Assembly: GCA_008508345.1 (NCBI GenBank)
Contig: QNGE01001028.1
Span: 135,438 to 199,437, forward strand
Source: Paragonimus westermani
Lineage: Eukaryota > Platyhelminthes > Trematoda > Plagiorchiida > Troglotrematidae
Length of the DNA stretch: 64,000 nucleotides
Direction: 5' to 3'
Shown here: positions 11,084-22,850 of the stretch, piece after piece
Layout of the letters: each line of letters begins with the position of its first letter
How positions within the stretch are numbered: position 1 is the first letter of the stretch
Notes under the pieces: generated by a model
What the model was told of the DNA's origin: nothing
Database searches by the model: none
Seen by the model: only the letters and a program-made list of their open reading frames with translations
Made by a program: the position numbers and the translations under genes

Positions 11084-12254
11084 ATCACTGAATGTTTTTC
11101 AATTTATTATTGATCAGTGAACAACTTCCACAAACGAACACTGCTTGCACAACACTTGTACCGCTCGTGCCATCTGACCTCCGTCCACTTTCTGTTTCTT
11201 CAGTGGTCTTCATAAAAGCGGAATTAAGTGCAACCATCATCTTGTCCGCTCCCTCTTCAGGGTTCTAGACATAATGTTTAGGTGGAGAGAAGACTTGCTA
11301 ATAACTTCACCCTAGGTCATTAGCTGTGTCCAGAGACAGTTTTATGGCGTAGTTGGATTCATAGTTATTTAAGGCGTAGTTAGATTTGAGGCCGAAAGAC
11401 GCCCGCTTGAAAGCAAATAAACCAAACCAGCTGGATCTGCTTACCATAAACTTCTAGCCTGGAGCGCGTTTACTACTCACTGCAATTGGCATGATGCATT
11501 CCGCTATCGGTTCGTCCCTACGAGTTAACCATTTACCGTGCAATATATTGTGTTTGGTATATAATATCAAAATGAGCTAGGAGTCCACAAAAATTATCAC
11601 GTATCAGATAAAACACTCACTTCAGTAGGCCCACCTGATATTCGGCTGGCTGGGCACTTGTGATATAGGCAAATCCGCGTGTCTTTCTTGACTTCCAGCC
11701 GGTTTTTGTTCAAGGTGCGTGGTTTTTTGTAGACAAACAGATTTTAATTAATCACGTTCAGTTTCGGCTTTCTTTGTACCATTACGAAATTCCTTGGTCT
11801 CAACATTTGCGTTTTATTCCTACAGTGTGGATTTTAATGTCTCCATTTTGGACTTTTTAATCTTGAAAATCAGTTGCTTCAGTTCAATTATCTCACTGAA
11901 TATTCACAGTGGGAACGTAACGGAAAGCAAAGCTAAAAATCTGGAATTGGCCGGTAAATGTGAATATCAATAACATGTCGATAATTACAGGCTGACAGTC
12001 GTCATTCAGTAACTGTCACTGACTGAGGGCGAACACGTTGGCCGTTTGTGTCAAACTTTGCTTTGAGTTGGAGTTATTTGTACTGGGAGTGACGCATCCC
12101 CAATACAACTCACACCCTTTCGTGCCCACTTATTACAGGTTTTTGTCCGAGTTAACGCCAAGTACCAAAGTGTGTTGTTTACAAGCGTGAGTATGCACTA
12201 AGCCCCGCGTCAGTCAATACACGCGATCCGGCCTGCTCAAACGGGCACCTCACT
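11084..12254. other. No recognisable gene, 11.1-12.25 kb
   Basis: AT-rich sequence with no ORF of note on either strand. A short imperfect direct repeat of a GGCGTAGTT(G/A)GATT unit lies near 11346-11385. It could include the 5' non-coding part of the Penelope element that follows, but this cannot be shown by eye. Confidence 0.5.
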
Positions 12255-12276
12255 CTGATGAGTCTGGGTGAAAAAA
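12255..12276 (+). other. CTGATGAGTC motif (hammerhead-core-like)
   Basis: CTGATGAGTCTGGGTGAAAA contains the exact 5' half of the hammerhead ribozyme core and a GAAA. The two halves do not form a proper stem II: the GTC...GGT pairing needs wobbles and leaves almost no loop. It lies about 1.3 kb before the Penelope ORF. Penelope-like elements are known to carry hammerhead motifs in their terminal repeats. I treat it as a weak candidate. Confidence 0.2.
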
Positions 12277-12312
12277 GATAAAATATGGAAGCCGAGACAA
12301 ACTGTTCACTGA

Positions 12313-12657
12313 ATGGCGTCAGATTTCACAAAGTCTGCTGTACAGGGTAGTCGATCGACCAGATATAATCCAGGGGCTCGCCAGCGTGAAGAGCACCGTA
12401 GTAGATACAACTTGATGTGTTGTTCCTCATATATTGTTGATTTCATAGCAGCAACATTTGATCAATACAGAATAAACTTATCATGTTCAGTATCAATTTT
12501 CGATTGTGTCTATAAATTAAGCAATTGTTGTGCCCGATCAGTCGCCAGTTCACTTAAAAGTTTGTTGCTAGATCCTTCCAGTCCCAATGCTCACCCTGGG
12601 CTGAGATTTGACGATTGCTTCGAACAAATTAGTAACAACTTTACTTCGCATGAGTAG
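12313..12657 (+). CDS. Unassigned 114-codon ORF upstream of the Penelope element
   Basis: The ORF starts with ATG (MASDFTKSAVQGSRSTRYN) and ends at a TAG at 12655. The first third is basic and the middle is Cys-rich. No motif is recognised. It lies between the hammerhead-like motif and the SINE at 12.8 kb, so it may be element non-coding sequence that happens to be open. Confidence 0.2.
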   Translation: MASDFTKSAVQGSRSTRYNPGARQREEHRSRYNLMCCSSYIVDFIAATFDQYRINLSCSVSIFDCVYKLSNCCARSVASSLKSLLLDPSSPNAHPGLRFDDCFEQISNNFTSHE

Positions 12658-12795
12658 CAAGGTTCACAGACAACAAAATGTTTGACTTATTCCTGCTGGA
12701 TCATTCTGGCTAGATTTTGCAGGATATGCTTAATGAAGTGGGAATTTACCTACTGCTGATGTGTAGTGCGAGATTTTAGCGTTTCATATAGATTG

Positions 12796-12925
12796 AACAT
12801 CACCCATAATTATTCGCAGCCGTCTTATTCCCATAAATTCTCTAATCGGCCTCTTTCGAAAAGGAGCATTAGTCTTTAACCTCACTTTTGTCCTTGTCTT
12901 GGCACATATTTAACGAGAACGAAAC
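12796..12925 (-). repeat. SINE family A, copy 2 (truncated)
   Basis: On the plus strand, TTGAACATCA, TTCGCAGCCGTCTT and CGGCCTCTTTCGAAAAGGAG align in order with the 38.8-kb and 17.7-kb copies. The tRNA-like head beyond about 12.9 kb is hard to follow, so the copy is 5'-truncated or diverged. Confidence 0.55.
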
Positions 12926-13533
12926 TCGAATCTCAGGTCTTTCTGATAGGGACCGATTGGAAGTCTATAAGAATGCGATGGCTGCGATCAGTTGTAGAAG
13001 ATGTTCAGTTTATATGAAAACCCTATGCACATAAAGGTGATAACGTTGCAAGGACTTTCTATGATAAAGGTTGTTCCGGCCTATACGAAATAACTAAAGA
13101 ACACCTACGGAGATAAATTGTACTAGGTATACTTCTAGACGTACATATTTTGACATGGGGTATCGTCAAAAGATGACATGCGATTCAGCACCTGTTTGGT
13201 CGTTTAAAACTCCAGGTGTGCAGAGTTGTTAACTATTGTCTGTTAAATAAATTGACTAAGAGACGCGTCTGATGAATGCAGAGTGGTTTACGGACATTTC
13301 GTCAACAAAGCGCCTTTCTGTTTTCACTGCCGATGACTAACTGGAAGTAAGTGTGGCAGAGAGAAAGCGAAACCCAAACCAATAAATGGAATGTTGCCAT
13401 AACATTAGGAGTAATCTGTTCACGTTTTCTGAAGGGGACAGCACCTGTGTGTGACTATACATTGTTGACAGATTGATGAACGTTATTAAACTGTCGCAAT
13501 GTTTTACAAGTTCGCGTTATAAATACATGCTAC
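12926..13533. other. Probable 5' flank of the Penelope element
   Basis: No ORF or repeat was recognised. CTGATGA recurs at about 13269 without a ribozyme fold. The element boundary could not be placed because no terminal repeat was detected. Confidence 0.35.
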
Positions 13534-15275
13534 TTGCACTACAGCACCAAACTTGAACTGACGGAAGTCCATATTCGGTTCCTAACTGAATGCGTTACCG
13601 CGAGACAATATCCAGAACACTTCTGGATGGTTTTGCGGCGAAAAAGTGTTCGACCTATGGGAAGCACGCTGAAACAACATACACTGAATGAACTGAAAAC
13701 AACCTCTGCAAGACTCGATGAGATGACGCGAAATTTGAACCAGTGGCAGAATCACTCATGCTTGAAGAGCGGGTTCAATTCGACGAATGTGTTCAACACA
13801 CTGTTATGAAGCAAGCGGGTATGAAGTCTAACAAACTGAAAGACAACTTGAATTCTGTAAGTATGGTATCAGAGTTCCCGAGCAATCCTGAAAGGTATAT
13901 CCACACTCACCGAAGGCTCACAAGGAATGATAGCCATTATGCTTGATTTTGGATATGTGTAATTTTCCATATAATTTGACCGCACAGTAGCTAGTAGAGT
14001 TGCTGGAACGCGTTCAGGAAGACATTGCGGTGCACTGGCTAAAAGATACGTTGAGTTCGTTGATTCTATCCGGTTACTGAATGTGGAAAACAAGGTCTTT
14101 TCCCTCGATGTATGCTCTATTTTCACGAACGTGCCACTTGTAAAAACCGACGACGGTCTCTGCGGTTATATTCGTTCCGAAGGTTTACATGTGGGCTCAC
14201 CGGAAGATACGCTTAAACAGCTGATACTAGCTTGCACGCAGAATGTACGGTTTCCGATTGATAAAGAAATGTATCGTCAGAAGGACGGTGTTGCGATGGG
14301 GTCACCGTTAGGCCCACTGTTGGCAGATATCTTCATGGTAATGTTAAAAAGAACTACGTGGGATTATTGAAAATAGCGCTTTCTACAAGAGGCACGTGGA
14401 TTGCATTATCTATATAGTTGACGAAACCATGGATTTAAACAGCCTACTTGCGAAGGCGAACATCATAACCTCAAATTTAAACTTGAGGCCGAGAAAGATG
14501 GACAAATATCCTTCCTCAGTGTGGCACTGAATCGTCATGCAGTTGGTTCACTTCGGAGAGGTACTCACAGGAAGGGGAGTTGAAACGGACGGTATACTCA
14601 ATTTTTTAGTTAAAGAAGAGAAACCTTGTTCGTAGTTTGAAAGACACAGCTATCAGGATATGCACTGATGACATGATTAAAATAGAAATGGTGTTTTTAC
14701 AGTGGATATCCTCGGAGAATGCCTATCCTGTAAACTTCGTGGATCAACATATGGAACTGATAATGCCAAAAGTTAAGCTCCCATATGCGGAAAAGAACTT
14801 GGTTCACATGGCCGTAGACGTTGGCTGAGTTGGTGACTCGTAGAATAAGTAACGCAATTGAAAGGCCTACAGTGCGGCACAACTGCGAATCACATTTAAT
14901 TCCAACCCGGTAGTTCGCGAAAAATTCGAAGATACGTTGCTTATATCTGTGACATCATTTTGTGTTTACATGTTCACATGCTCCTATGGAGCAAGGTACG
15001 TCGGTCGCGAAACCAAGCGTCTTTCTCAAAGGTTACGTGAACGCCATCCCACACGGCTAGCTAAGGGCGCGGTGAAGTCCATTTTGAGTGCAATTCTGGC
15101 TCCTCTTGTATACACAGGGCACCAGATCTCCCCGGAAGTGGCCTTCCAACCCATTTACCGCCTGTCAAGCCGTCAATCCAGAGGAGTCAAATTTATTCTG
15201 GCCACCGGAATTCAGCTGCGCAATCCATAGTTGTGCGCTCAGAAGAAGTTTGTTCGGGCCTTACCGTTATCATAG
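13534..15275 (+). pseudogene. Penelope-like retroelement with RT and GIY-YIG regions, inactivated
   Basis: N-terminal region (13534-13946, two frames) includes HIRFLTECVTARQYP and LNELKTTSARLDEM. RT core (about 14000-14370) has FSLDVCSIFTNVPL and YRQKDGVAMGSPLGPLLAD, the diagnostic Penelope RT motifs. The catalytic box follows in another frame as FYKRHVDCIIYIVDE (HVDC at 14393-14404), where the family has YVDD, so one metal-binding Asp is lost. Next come EAEKDGQISFLSVALNR (about 14490-14545) and a thumb block with RNLVRSLKDTAIRICTDD (14615-14670). The C-terminus has VYMFTCSYGARYVGR, the GIY-YIG endonuclease signature (about 14960-15010), RLSQRLRERHP, LVYTGHQISPEVAF and, after a stop, LCAQKKFV. 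At least four frameshifts or stops and the lost Asp mark a dead copy. Confidence 0.92.
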
Positions 15276-17672
15276 CCCCCGCTACCCAATTGACAACCCC
15301 GGAGGTCAGTTTTGTCCCCTAATTGTTCTCCAATTCACAACCGTTTGAAGCAGTTACGCGAACAGTTACTCTTGATTTTTTCTTGCTTGACAATCATGAT
15401 GGTACGAAATGTTACGTAGTTGGCCAGATTATGAATAACCGAAAACCGACTGTTTTTCAAAACACCTTTGACTTACAGATAAAACAGCCCGAATGACGGA
15501 GGGGAGTTGATACTCAGTAGACTGTCTTCCGTCGATTAATCGATGAGTCTGCGTGGGTTGAAATGCGGTACACTTTCACAACAGTAGTTCATTCATTGTA
15601 AGTAGGCCAGGTAACTTCCAAAGTCAGCTGATTTAACTCATTTGGTTATTTCTCACGGAATTGTAAGATTTCACCTTACTACCAAACAAACGAAAGGTCA
15701 ACAGTGTGGAAATCTTTTGGTACACTTACGTTGCACATTTCCATCTGTGCATGCTATGCTTAACTAGCATATATTGTGACGGTGATGGACGAAATTGTGG
15801 GCAATTATTGTAACGTGTAACTGTGGCCATTGAAAACGCTCAGCAGCTCGTCTAAAGGTTACCGAACTTGAGTTGTGAAACCGAAGGTTGCTTTTGTTAT
15901 ACTGGTTGTTTCAGAATTATCCTGGAGTCCACGGCTGATGTCCTGTGAAACTAGACTGCACTTTGTGGAACTGTTTTACACCCAAAGAATGTAAGCTTCT
16001 TTTAGACCCAGTGAATCGGTTACACAACTGATTTTTACTTGGAGCACTGGTAAACTTTTATGTTTGAATGAATGAAGTCAAGTAGCTAACCGTCACTCAC
16101 AGAATAATTCGGGGTAGGTGTTGTAGAAGAAGCCTGTGTTCGACCACATGGAAACTCTTCAAGTGGAACCTTGGACATGTAAGTAGTTGAGAGTTTCGTT
16201 GTGAAAACCCACTGTTAGATACGTCCAAGTCGGCTGGCGCTAAGTAACTACTCTGAGATGCCAGAGTGTCATACTTAGTCTGATGCAGCGGACAAATATC
16301 TTCACCTCAGCTTTTATCAATCTGCGGTCGATTTGCTCCTATGTATATTTGAAGGGATCATAAGACCGAAAAGACTCCTCTGCTTCTAGTTTCCTTACTG
16401 AGAAGAGCCTGGGAAGCTACTGACGACTGTGAATAAATGGGAGAAGCGACAGTTTTACAGAATGAAGCCGTAGGAGTTGTGGGTTTGTCCTGTGTGATCG
16501 ATGCAGCTAAAGTCAGTCACCTGTAGACCCCTATGCCCTCGAGTTAACTAGATTAATAATTAGATTAGCCTGCTTGACTAAAAGGGATGGTGTACTCGGT
16601 GCTTCCCTAATAAAGCAATTGTGGGGGAAGATTTCCTGCAGCGAACTCTGCCGGAAGTCTTGACTTACCTCCGACCTCACATTGACTAGACAGAAGGGAC
16701 AAACACACCTATTGTTCTCGTTCAAGTAGACGTTGATATCTTATAGATCAACACGGAAACCGTCCAAGAACTGAGTAGGTATTCATCTCACCTCAAGAAA
16801 ATGAGTGCTGATATGAATACGATGATGTGGCACTAAGCTCCCTTAAATACAACAAAAACGTGAGAAATCAAATACAACGATATCCATATCTCGACTGATA
16901 GAGTTACCAAGACTATCCAGATTGGTGCCGATTATCGCTGGTGGGAATAGCAGATGAAAATTGGCAACTTACTAAATGAAAGTGGTAACGGTCGACCTCT
17001 TGAGTAAGAGTGAGTTGTTTGAATCTTACAGACTAAATCTTTGTAGAAGAAATGAAGACTTACTTGTTTTACCGATTCAATAGCGGAATTCAAAAAACGT
17101 CGAACGTACTTTGTACAAATCACGTTGGCAAAGTAACAAACATCCCATGGAGTTGACTGTCGCCTTGCCAACGTGAGTTAATTTTATAGATTATTCATCT
17201 AAAACAGAGTCCAAATGTTTGACTACATCATTTGACTACGACAGTTAACAGTTAAGAATGCAAATATCATTTTATGGTTTAACCGGCTCAACATCCTTGG
17301 TTCGATGTTAATTAGATCATTCAAACCAGTGAGATAGTTTCTAAAACAGATGAAAAACTGCCCACACAACAGTGATCACGGGTGACTTACTGTTTGTGAA
17401 CGTGGATCAAGCGATCGATTGTACGCGAGTTATGAAACAGGATGGAGTAATCAAACTAAACTCAATAAGCACTGTTTCGCTCTGCTCTTTTGCGGTGATG
17501 AGTAGTAACTGGTTCAGTCGCACTCATTCAGATTGCTTTCAACGATCCAGTCAATTGGTCAAACCTATCCAAGTATGAGAGGCAATTAGACCTCGATGTT
17601 GAATTGTATAGAGCGATTTGGGATAATCCACTCAGTTGCGTGTAATCGAAAGTTATAATAACTTCCAAGTTA
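15276..17672. other. No recognisable gene, 15.3-17.7 kb
   Basis: The first few hundred bases are probably the 3' end of the Penelope element. At 15541-15564, CGATGAGTC...GGGTTGAAA resembles the motif at 12255 but lacks the T of the hammerhead core. Small ORFs at 16531-16725 and 16932-17171 (minus) and 17372-17578 (plus) carry no recognisable motif. Confidence 0.45.
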
Positions 17673-17850
17673 GGCATCACACATTTGATCGCAGCGTTCG
17701 CATTCGGATAGACTTTGCAGTCAGCCTCTTTCGAAAGGAAGCACTAGACTCGAGTTTCGCTCTCATTCGAGCTCGTCAGTAGTGCGTATCCTTGTCAAGA
17801 CCGGGATTTGAACTGTTGCTGAAGTACGGTAATGGACCTGCTTTGTAGTT
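17673..17850 (-). repeat. SINE family A, copy 3
   Basis: This is the clearest body copy. On the plus strand it has GCAGTCAGCCTCTTTCGAAA, GAAGCACTAGACTCGAG and GAGCTCGTCAGTAGTGCG. On the minus strand AGTTCAAATCCC at about 17802-17813 fits the Pol III B box GWTCRANNC exactly. The A box is not convincing. Alignment with the 0.7-kb copy runs through the whole body. Confidence 0.7.
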
Positions 17851-19095
17851 TCGTATGCTATTCCATACCGCTCATTGTGTTCAAGAAATGTTGATATGGT
17901 ACTACATGTGGTCATGAAGGTGAAGACGCAGTCTTGTGGAGTGTCCGAGAGTGACACTCTCTGTGACGTGAAGCAATGCCTCATCTAAGCTCCTGTCCAC
18001 TTTCGTTTGTAACCTACAGTCTAATATCAACACTAAAAGAATCGTGCTCAGCATGATGAGCAAATAAACGATAATCTGCTAATAAGTTGCTCACGTCTAG
18101 CCTGCTTCAATTATCGCTAAATTCGTACTGGTTCATCTGTTCTAATAACGCTGAGTCAAGCAGCCGATTCAGTGAGACTATCTACCAAGTCCAAAAAACG
18201 TTAAAAAGAGTGGTCAAAATGACTGGAATTTGTACGGTACTGTTCGGAAACACTACGATAAAGGTGTTATCTTAACTTGAGTCTGGATTAACCAAAAAAA
18301 TTAAATTAATCAAGAGAAGAAAGCGTTCAAAATTGAGTAATTAAAAACTTGCTCGCAAATGATCACCAGTCAACGGAAGACGGACTGACTAAACGATCGA
18401 ATGCACGGTGAGAGCTTTTCAAACAATATCAAGCAAGACAGTTTTAGGAGGTGCGCAATGACACTGCACTACCACTCGTGGTATATAATTCATCTTGACT
18501 TTTCAGTGCACATAGCGAAAGACAAAGTGAAAACGAATTTCATGCCGGTTTTCTATAAATAAATCAGAGACGCACCAACGAATCTAACATTTTGCACCCT
18601 ACCACACACCGAAAGACAAACGTACCACACTAAATCCAAAAAACCCAGGAACAAGTGTCGTCGTCATCAGTAGGACTATTTTCCCCCGCTGATGAATACC
18701 AGTGAAGGGATTAACAGTCAGTCCACTCATAATCGTCTTCGAGTGGCTGTATTTATACAAACTACTGGGTTCTGAGAATAAAGTCGACAGATACAAGGAA
18801 TGGAAACGATGGTTAATCAGGACAGTATCACTTCTGGTTGCTCTATGTAGTTTTGTTTAAACGGGAACAGAAAATTTGAGAAGCTTTGACACTGAGGTTA
18901 GCTTCACGGTTCGCAACTGGCGTGTCTGAGTTACCCTTAACCATTTCTGACATAATGGTCTAGAGCACGCGTGCATATGAAATTTTACGGAACTCAACGA
19001 TTTTATCAGTGGTCAAAGCCAAGAACCTTTCGGAAGCCTACCGCACATTATAAACCTAAGTTTAGCACATATCTGAGTCACTGCTTTCGCATTAG
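17851..19095. other. No recognisable gene, 17.9-19.1 kb
   Basis: Short ORFs only (18087-18275 plus, 18599-18796 minus). The minus ORF has a plausible hydrophobic stretch (LLMTTTLVPGFFGF), but no clear splice sites or start were found. Confidence 0.4.
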
Positions 19096-19717
19096 TCTTC
19101 GTGCCCAAGAAGAGCTGTTCCACATCTGAATTTTCAACGAAGTCAACCGCAAACTACATGGTAACAGATAATTTGCCAGATTTCGGTCCACACGCAATAT
19201 GGCTAACTGCCTGGCATCATGCAACTGCTGGTAGCAAGGCGGACATTTTCTTTTCATTTATGATCGACACAGTTTCCCGACACCTGTAAGTAAATAAAAC
19301 CATATCGGTGCTTATATTTTACGCGTCGTTTGAGCAAAGTTCCTAACCATTTTGGAGCATGTTCCAAAAGACTACGACCAATAGATGACAATTGAGCGAT
19401 AAACAAGTGTAGTGAAACTTTCGGAATTGTTGTACGTAAGTTCAAACATTAAGATATACCATACAACTTCGGATTTCGTGATAAAATTGCTTTCGCTTTT
19501 TCATATTGCCCCTTCCTGCTGCTCATTTAGTGACGCAACATCAACAGATGTTTTAGCACGTTCTCCTACTAGGGACTTTTGGCTGAAGCTTTTGGTCTTA
19601 AGCGGTACATGGACAGAAGTTTTGTGTAAATTTTTCAAGCTCAGTCACGTAAAAAACCGACCCAACCTCATTCCTTCCAAGAGTTCACCCATGTGTTTTC
19701 ACCTCTGCTGTTTATGA
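19096..19717 (+). CDS. Candidate exon pair (19096-19285, 19531-19717), unknown protein
   Basis: The first segment follows a CTGCTTTCGCATTAG acceptor and ends at GTAAGT with two bases left over (CT). The second follows a long pyrimidine tract (CCCCTTCCTGCTGCTCATTTAG) and starts with the single base that completes a Leu codon. The frame is then open to TGA at 19715. Together they give about 125 residues, including VTDNLPDFGPHAIWL, AWHHATAGSKADIFFSF, then RDFWLKLLVLSGTWTEVL and a Cys-rich end (MCFHLCCL). The Trp/Leu-rich helices suggest a folded domain, but no family is recognised. Upstream exons were not found. Phase agreement has a one in three chance level, so this remains inference. Confidence 0.42.
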
Positions 19718-20119
19718 CCGTTAATGGGAGCTTGACCCAGGTTTAGTTGTACCAGTTAGTGTACTTTGTCTGAGTGGTAGGTAGATCACCTTTTTAGAGC
19801 TTGACTCGTTCTCATTGTTTTTGAACATGTTGTCTGCTCGAAATAACTCTGTTGCGTAAGAATGTCATTATCCGATTGTAGATACTCTCTAGCCTGTTCG
19901 GAACGATCTGTTGGCCGAAACTATTGGAATTGTCTAGTTCGATAATTTTCCCGGTTACCACGGCAATGTGACTGAATCTTGTTTTAATTAACGTGGGGTC
20001 GTTGGGTTATCGCTGCACGTTACTCTACGTCTTAGTCTACAAGAAAAACGGTAGGCTGTTTGTGTTGTCAACTTCACAGTTTTGGTCCAAAGACCACTGG
20101 TAAGATTCTGTGAAACGTA
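19718..20119. other. Unassigned 19.7-20.1 kb
   Basis: Nothing recognised apart from the continuing minus ORF 19988-20326, whose upstream half is the gypsy-like fragment described next. Confidence 0.4.
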
Positions 20120-20290
20120 CAAACTTCCAACTGGAGGAAGGAGTGGAGTGTCCCCGTTCGGTTTAATGTTGTGTAGATGGGTGTAATATGACCACCATAT
20201 TTCCAACCATTTGGAATATGTATCGACTGTGACGCCCCACTGATGATTCAAGAAACTCAATGGAAGTGCATTTACTTGATGTGTTTGGAA
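20120..20290 (-). pseudogene. Possible gypsy (Ty3) integrase fragment
   Basis: On the minus strand, WGVTVDTYSKWLEIW (about 20208-20240) resembles the first catalytic-Asp block of gypsy integrases, which reads VVDAYSKWPEV. In the next frame, HRILPVVFGPKL might match the GLPE..VSDNGPQF block, but with the key Asp missing. Flanking HID/GP motifs are not preserved. The match is short, so this is a weak call. Confidence 0.4.
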
Positions 20291-20612
20291 TCTACCAGAA
20301 ACTGGATTAAGTTTGAGCTTGGTCACAGTTCGTACAATGAACAGTTTCAGTTAGCTCTACAAGTTCTTGTTCCGGATTTGTGGGATAAGCGTAATGAGAC
20401 GCATGATCTTCATTCCCCGTAATACTGTGTAGTGCGATAGCACTGAAAACTGCATAAATGGCTTATTTATCGGGGAACATGGATTAACTACAAGTTTTTC
20501 GACAGCATTCTTGTTTGGGAACCTGTGATCTGTTCCACTGTGATATCAATGACCCAGCGTTTAGGATAACCGAATAATAGATGTCTAAATAACTGATAGA
20601 CGTTCGTTTCAG

Positions 20613-21032
20613 GAGGCGACAGTATTAACAAGTAGAGTCAAGATGACGATGAAATATCTGGCCATATCATCTTTCTCGTAAGTACAGCTCCACCGCGTCC
20701 ACTTGGCATCCATTGGTGTAATACTCCAAGAACTTGAGAGATTATAAACAGTTTGAGCGTTATTTCCCATTGTTTTCAATCTACAAGGATCACTGTTAGA
20801 ATGAACGTGCCTTATCCCAGCATGATGCTTGATGGAACATATCCCTACAATTAATCAGAATGAAAGTAAGTGCACAATAATCGTCGGGCTACATTGACCG
20901 AAAACTAGACAAAACTTAGTATATGCTTTTTTGTGTTGTTTCAGTGGGCATGTTTCTCACAAAGATTCCCTAAATAAACCTTTTGAAATTTGTATGGAGG
21001 TTGTGCGTACATCAAATCAGTTTGCGTTTTAG
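20613..21032 (+). CDS. Candidate small two-exon gene (20613-20677, 20945-21032)
   Basis: Exon 1 has an acceptor CGTTCGTTTCAG and a GTAAGT donor. Only one frame is open, and it contains ATG at 20643 (MTMKYLAISSF). The 267-bp intron ends in TGCTTTTTTGTGTTGTTTCAG. Exon 2 begins with one base that completes a Ser codon and then reads GHVSHKDSLNKPFEI and MEVVRTSNQFAF to TAG. Read from the internal ATG the product would have 40 residues, with a mildly hydrophobic start. Exon 1 may equally be internal, since it has its own acceptor. An AATAAA lies inside exon 2 at about 20973. Both splice sites are strong and the phase agrees; expression is unproven. Confidence 0.45.
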
Positions 21033-21629
21033 ATAAATCGGATACAGAGTTAGGAGCACACTTACTTGGGGATGGGTTTCTAAGAAGGTTCAACGTTAAA
21101 ACACTTGGGTAATAACAGGTAAGATGTATTGCTTAGCGACAGTTCGATCGTGTCTCATGTGTTAATTTCGTGAGATTAATACTCTTTGACAAGATCAATC
21201 ATGTGGTTAAATCGGAGGTAGTATGTTCTAACTGGTACGCCTGTTGCACCTGTGAAGATTGGACTCACATCGTTGACCTGGTTTCTCTTTTACTTTCGAT
21301 TTATCGAGGCGGCGAGAGTTATTCGGATGCTGTGAGGTGACAAATTCTGATCGCAGTTAAGACGATCGGAGTTCTATCAATTATTCCGGCCTTATGTGCA
21401 CGAAAGCTCATTGTTGAAAGCCTGCGGTTTATGCAGCTCACTACTGATATCACGGTAGATGAAGTTTCCTTGGTTTCCCTGGCTGCGTATTCGTGGTGTG
21501 ACTTTGTCGACATGCTGTATTTATTTGTATCTGTGACGTGCTTGACACAGATTTAATTTCTACTCGTTTTGCTTCCTTTTCCCTGACGACACTGTTTGAT
21601 ATAAACAAATAGATAGATAAGATCCAATT
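21033..21629. other. No recognisable gene, 21.0-21.6 kb
   Basis: Only a 64-codon minus ORF (21319-21513) with no motif. Confidence 0.45.
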
Positions 21630-22065
21630 GCAAAACTCTGGATTCCAGCTGCAACTGAGTCAGCAACGGATGCAACATGTCTTTACGTGGCAAGGGCTCT
21701 ACGGTCTGCGCTGCAAAGCCATACTAACCTGATCACTGTTCACGCCATCTACCCAGCATGTGCATTCAGAATCGTATCACGTCTTCCCAGTCAACGATGT
21801 TTGCGGCTTGCTGAAGATGTCGTAATCAATCAATCGAAGCCGGCTCTGTGCATACAGAAACAACTGTTCGTGAGATTGACCCTGTCCTCGACTTGGTGAC
21901 CCACCAGTCGACTATTCATCCCACCAAACCCCTAAATGTTCGTCATAAAAAAGAGAATGGTAATGTGAAATATTCTTACCTAGTGCACATTAACTGTGGA
22001 AGGTCTGGTTGTCATTGGAAGGAAAAGTGCAAAATCACGCTGTTAAAATTAAAGCCAGCTAAATA
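21630..22065 (+). pseudogene. Unrecognised coding-like stretch with one frame change
   Basis: One frame reads IPAATESATDATCLYVARAL through RLPSQRCLRLAEDVVINQ to about 21850. The next frame then continues with TETTVREIDPVLDLVTHQ and NCGRSGCHWKEKCKITLL to a stop at 22064. The local base composition is richer in G+C than the flanks. It may be a decayed single gene or two exons; no splice pair was convincing. No family is recognised. Confidence 0.35.
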
Positions 22066-22850
22066 AGTTTGTTGCTTTTGTAGTTGTGGTACTGGTAATT
22101 TCAAACGTTTGGAATTTATGTTTCGTTTGTTCACACGGTAGCTACAGATGACGTGATGTTACGCTCACTTCAAGCGACAAAACTTGTATGAATCTTGTCA
22201 ACGTGTGCATTTTTATCAACTTCCATATCACAGTGGTTGAAATCTTCCCTCGGCAGGCAAAGCATTAGTAAACAAATGGGCCCATCAATAGCTACACTAG
22301 TAATCCGATTTGACTAAAAAAGCTTACTTCGATTTTTCACACTTAACAGCCTTTCCGTGTCTCTGTCTTCTAGTTCCGTCGTACAATGCTCATATAATAA
22401 AACATGTACACCATCGTGATTTCTCCTTCACTGTGTGAAGTGCACGTAATCTCGATATAAACTTTTTTGAGGTAGTCTTGGGGCCTTTTTACGACAAATA
22501 CGTACGCAAGTGAGATGCATCGTGATAAAAATCCAGCTGGAAACAGTTGTGCTTGAAAAACAGGTGCGAAGAGATGTTTGACTAGTCATCTCTCTGAATA
22601 AGGTTGTGCAGGACTTATTTCTCTCTGGGAAGTGAGTGAAAAGAACACTCCAATCAACTCTGCAAACTTTGATTAGCAAAAGATTTATCCAAAACTAACG
22701 TACGCCCTTTTTTCTTAGTACTCACTAAGTTTGGTCTATCTATGTTAAACTGATGATTTTCATTGTGACAGACACATATCACGCTTCCTGCAAAAGTTAT
22801 GCTTGGAAGCTTGCAACTGATAAAATATGACAGACCGGGAGCTAACTAAA
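22066..22850. other. No recognisable gene, 22.1-22.85 kb
   Basis: A minus ORF at 22428-22679 has no motif or splice context. Confidence 0.45.
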
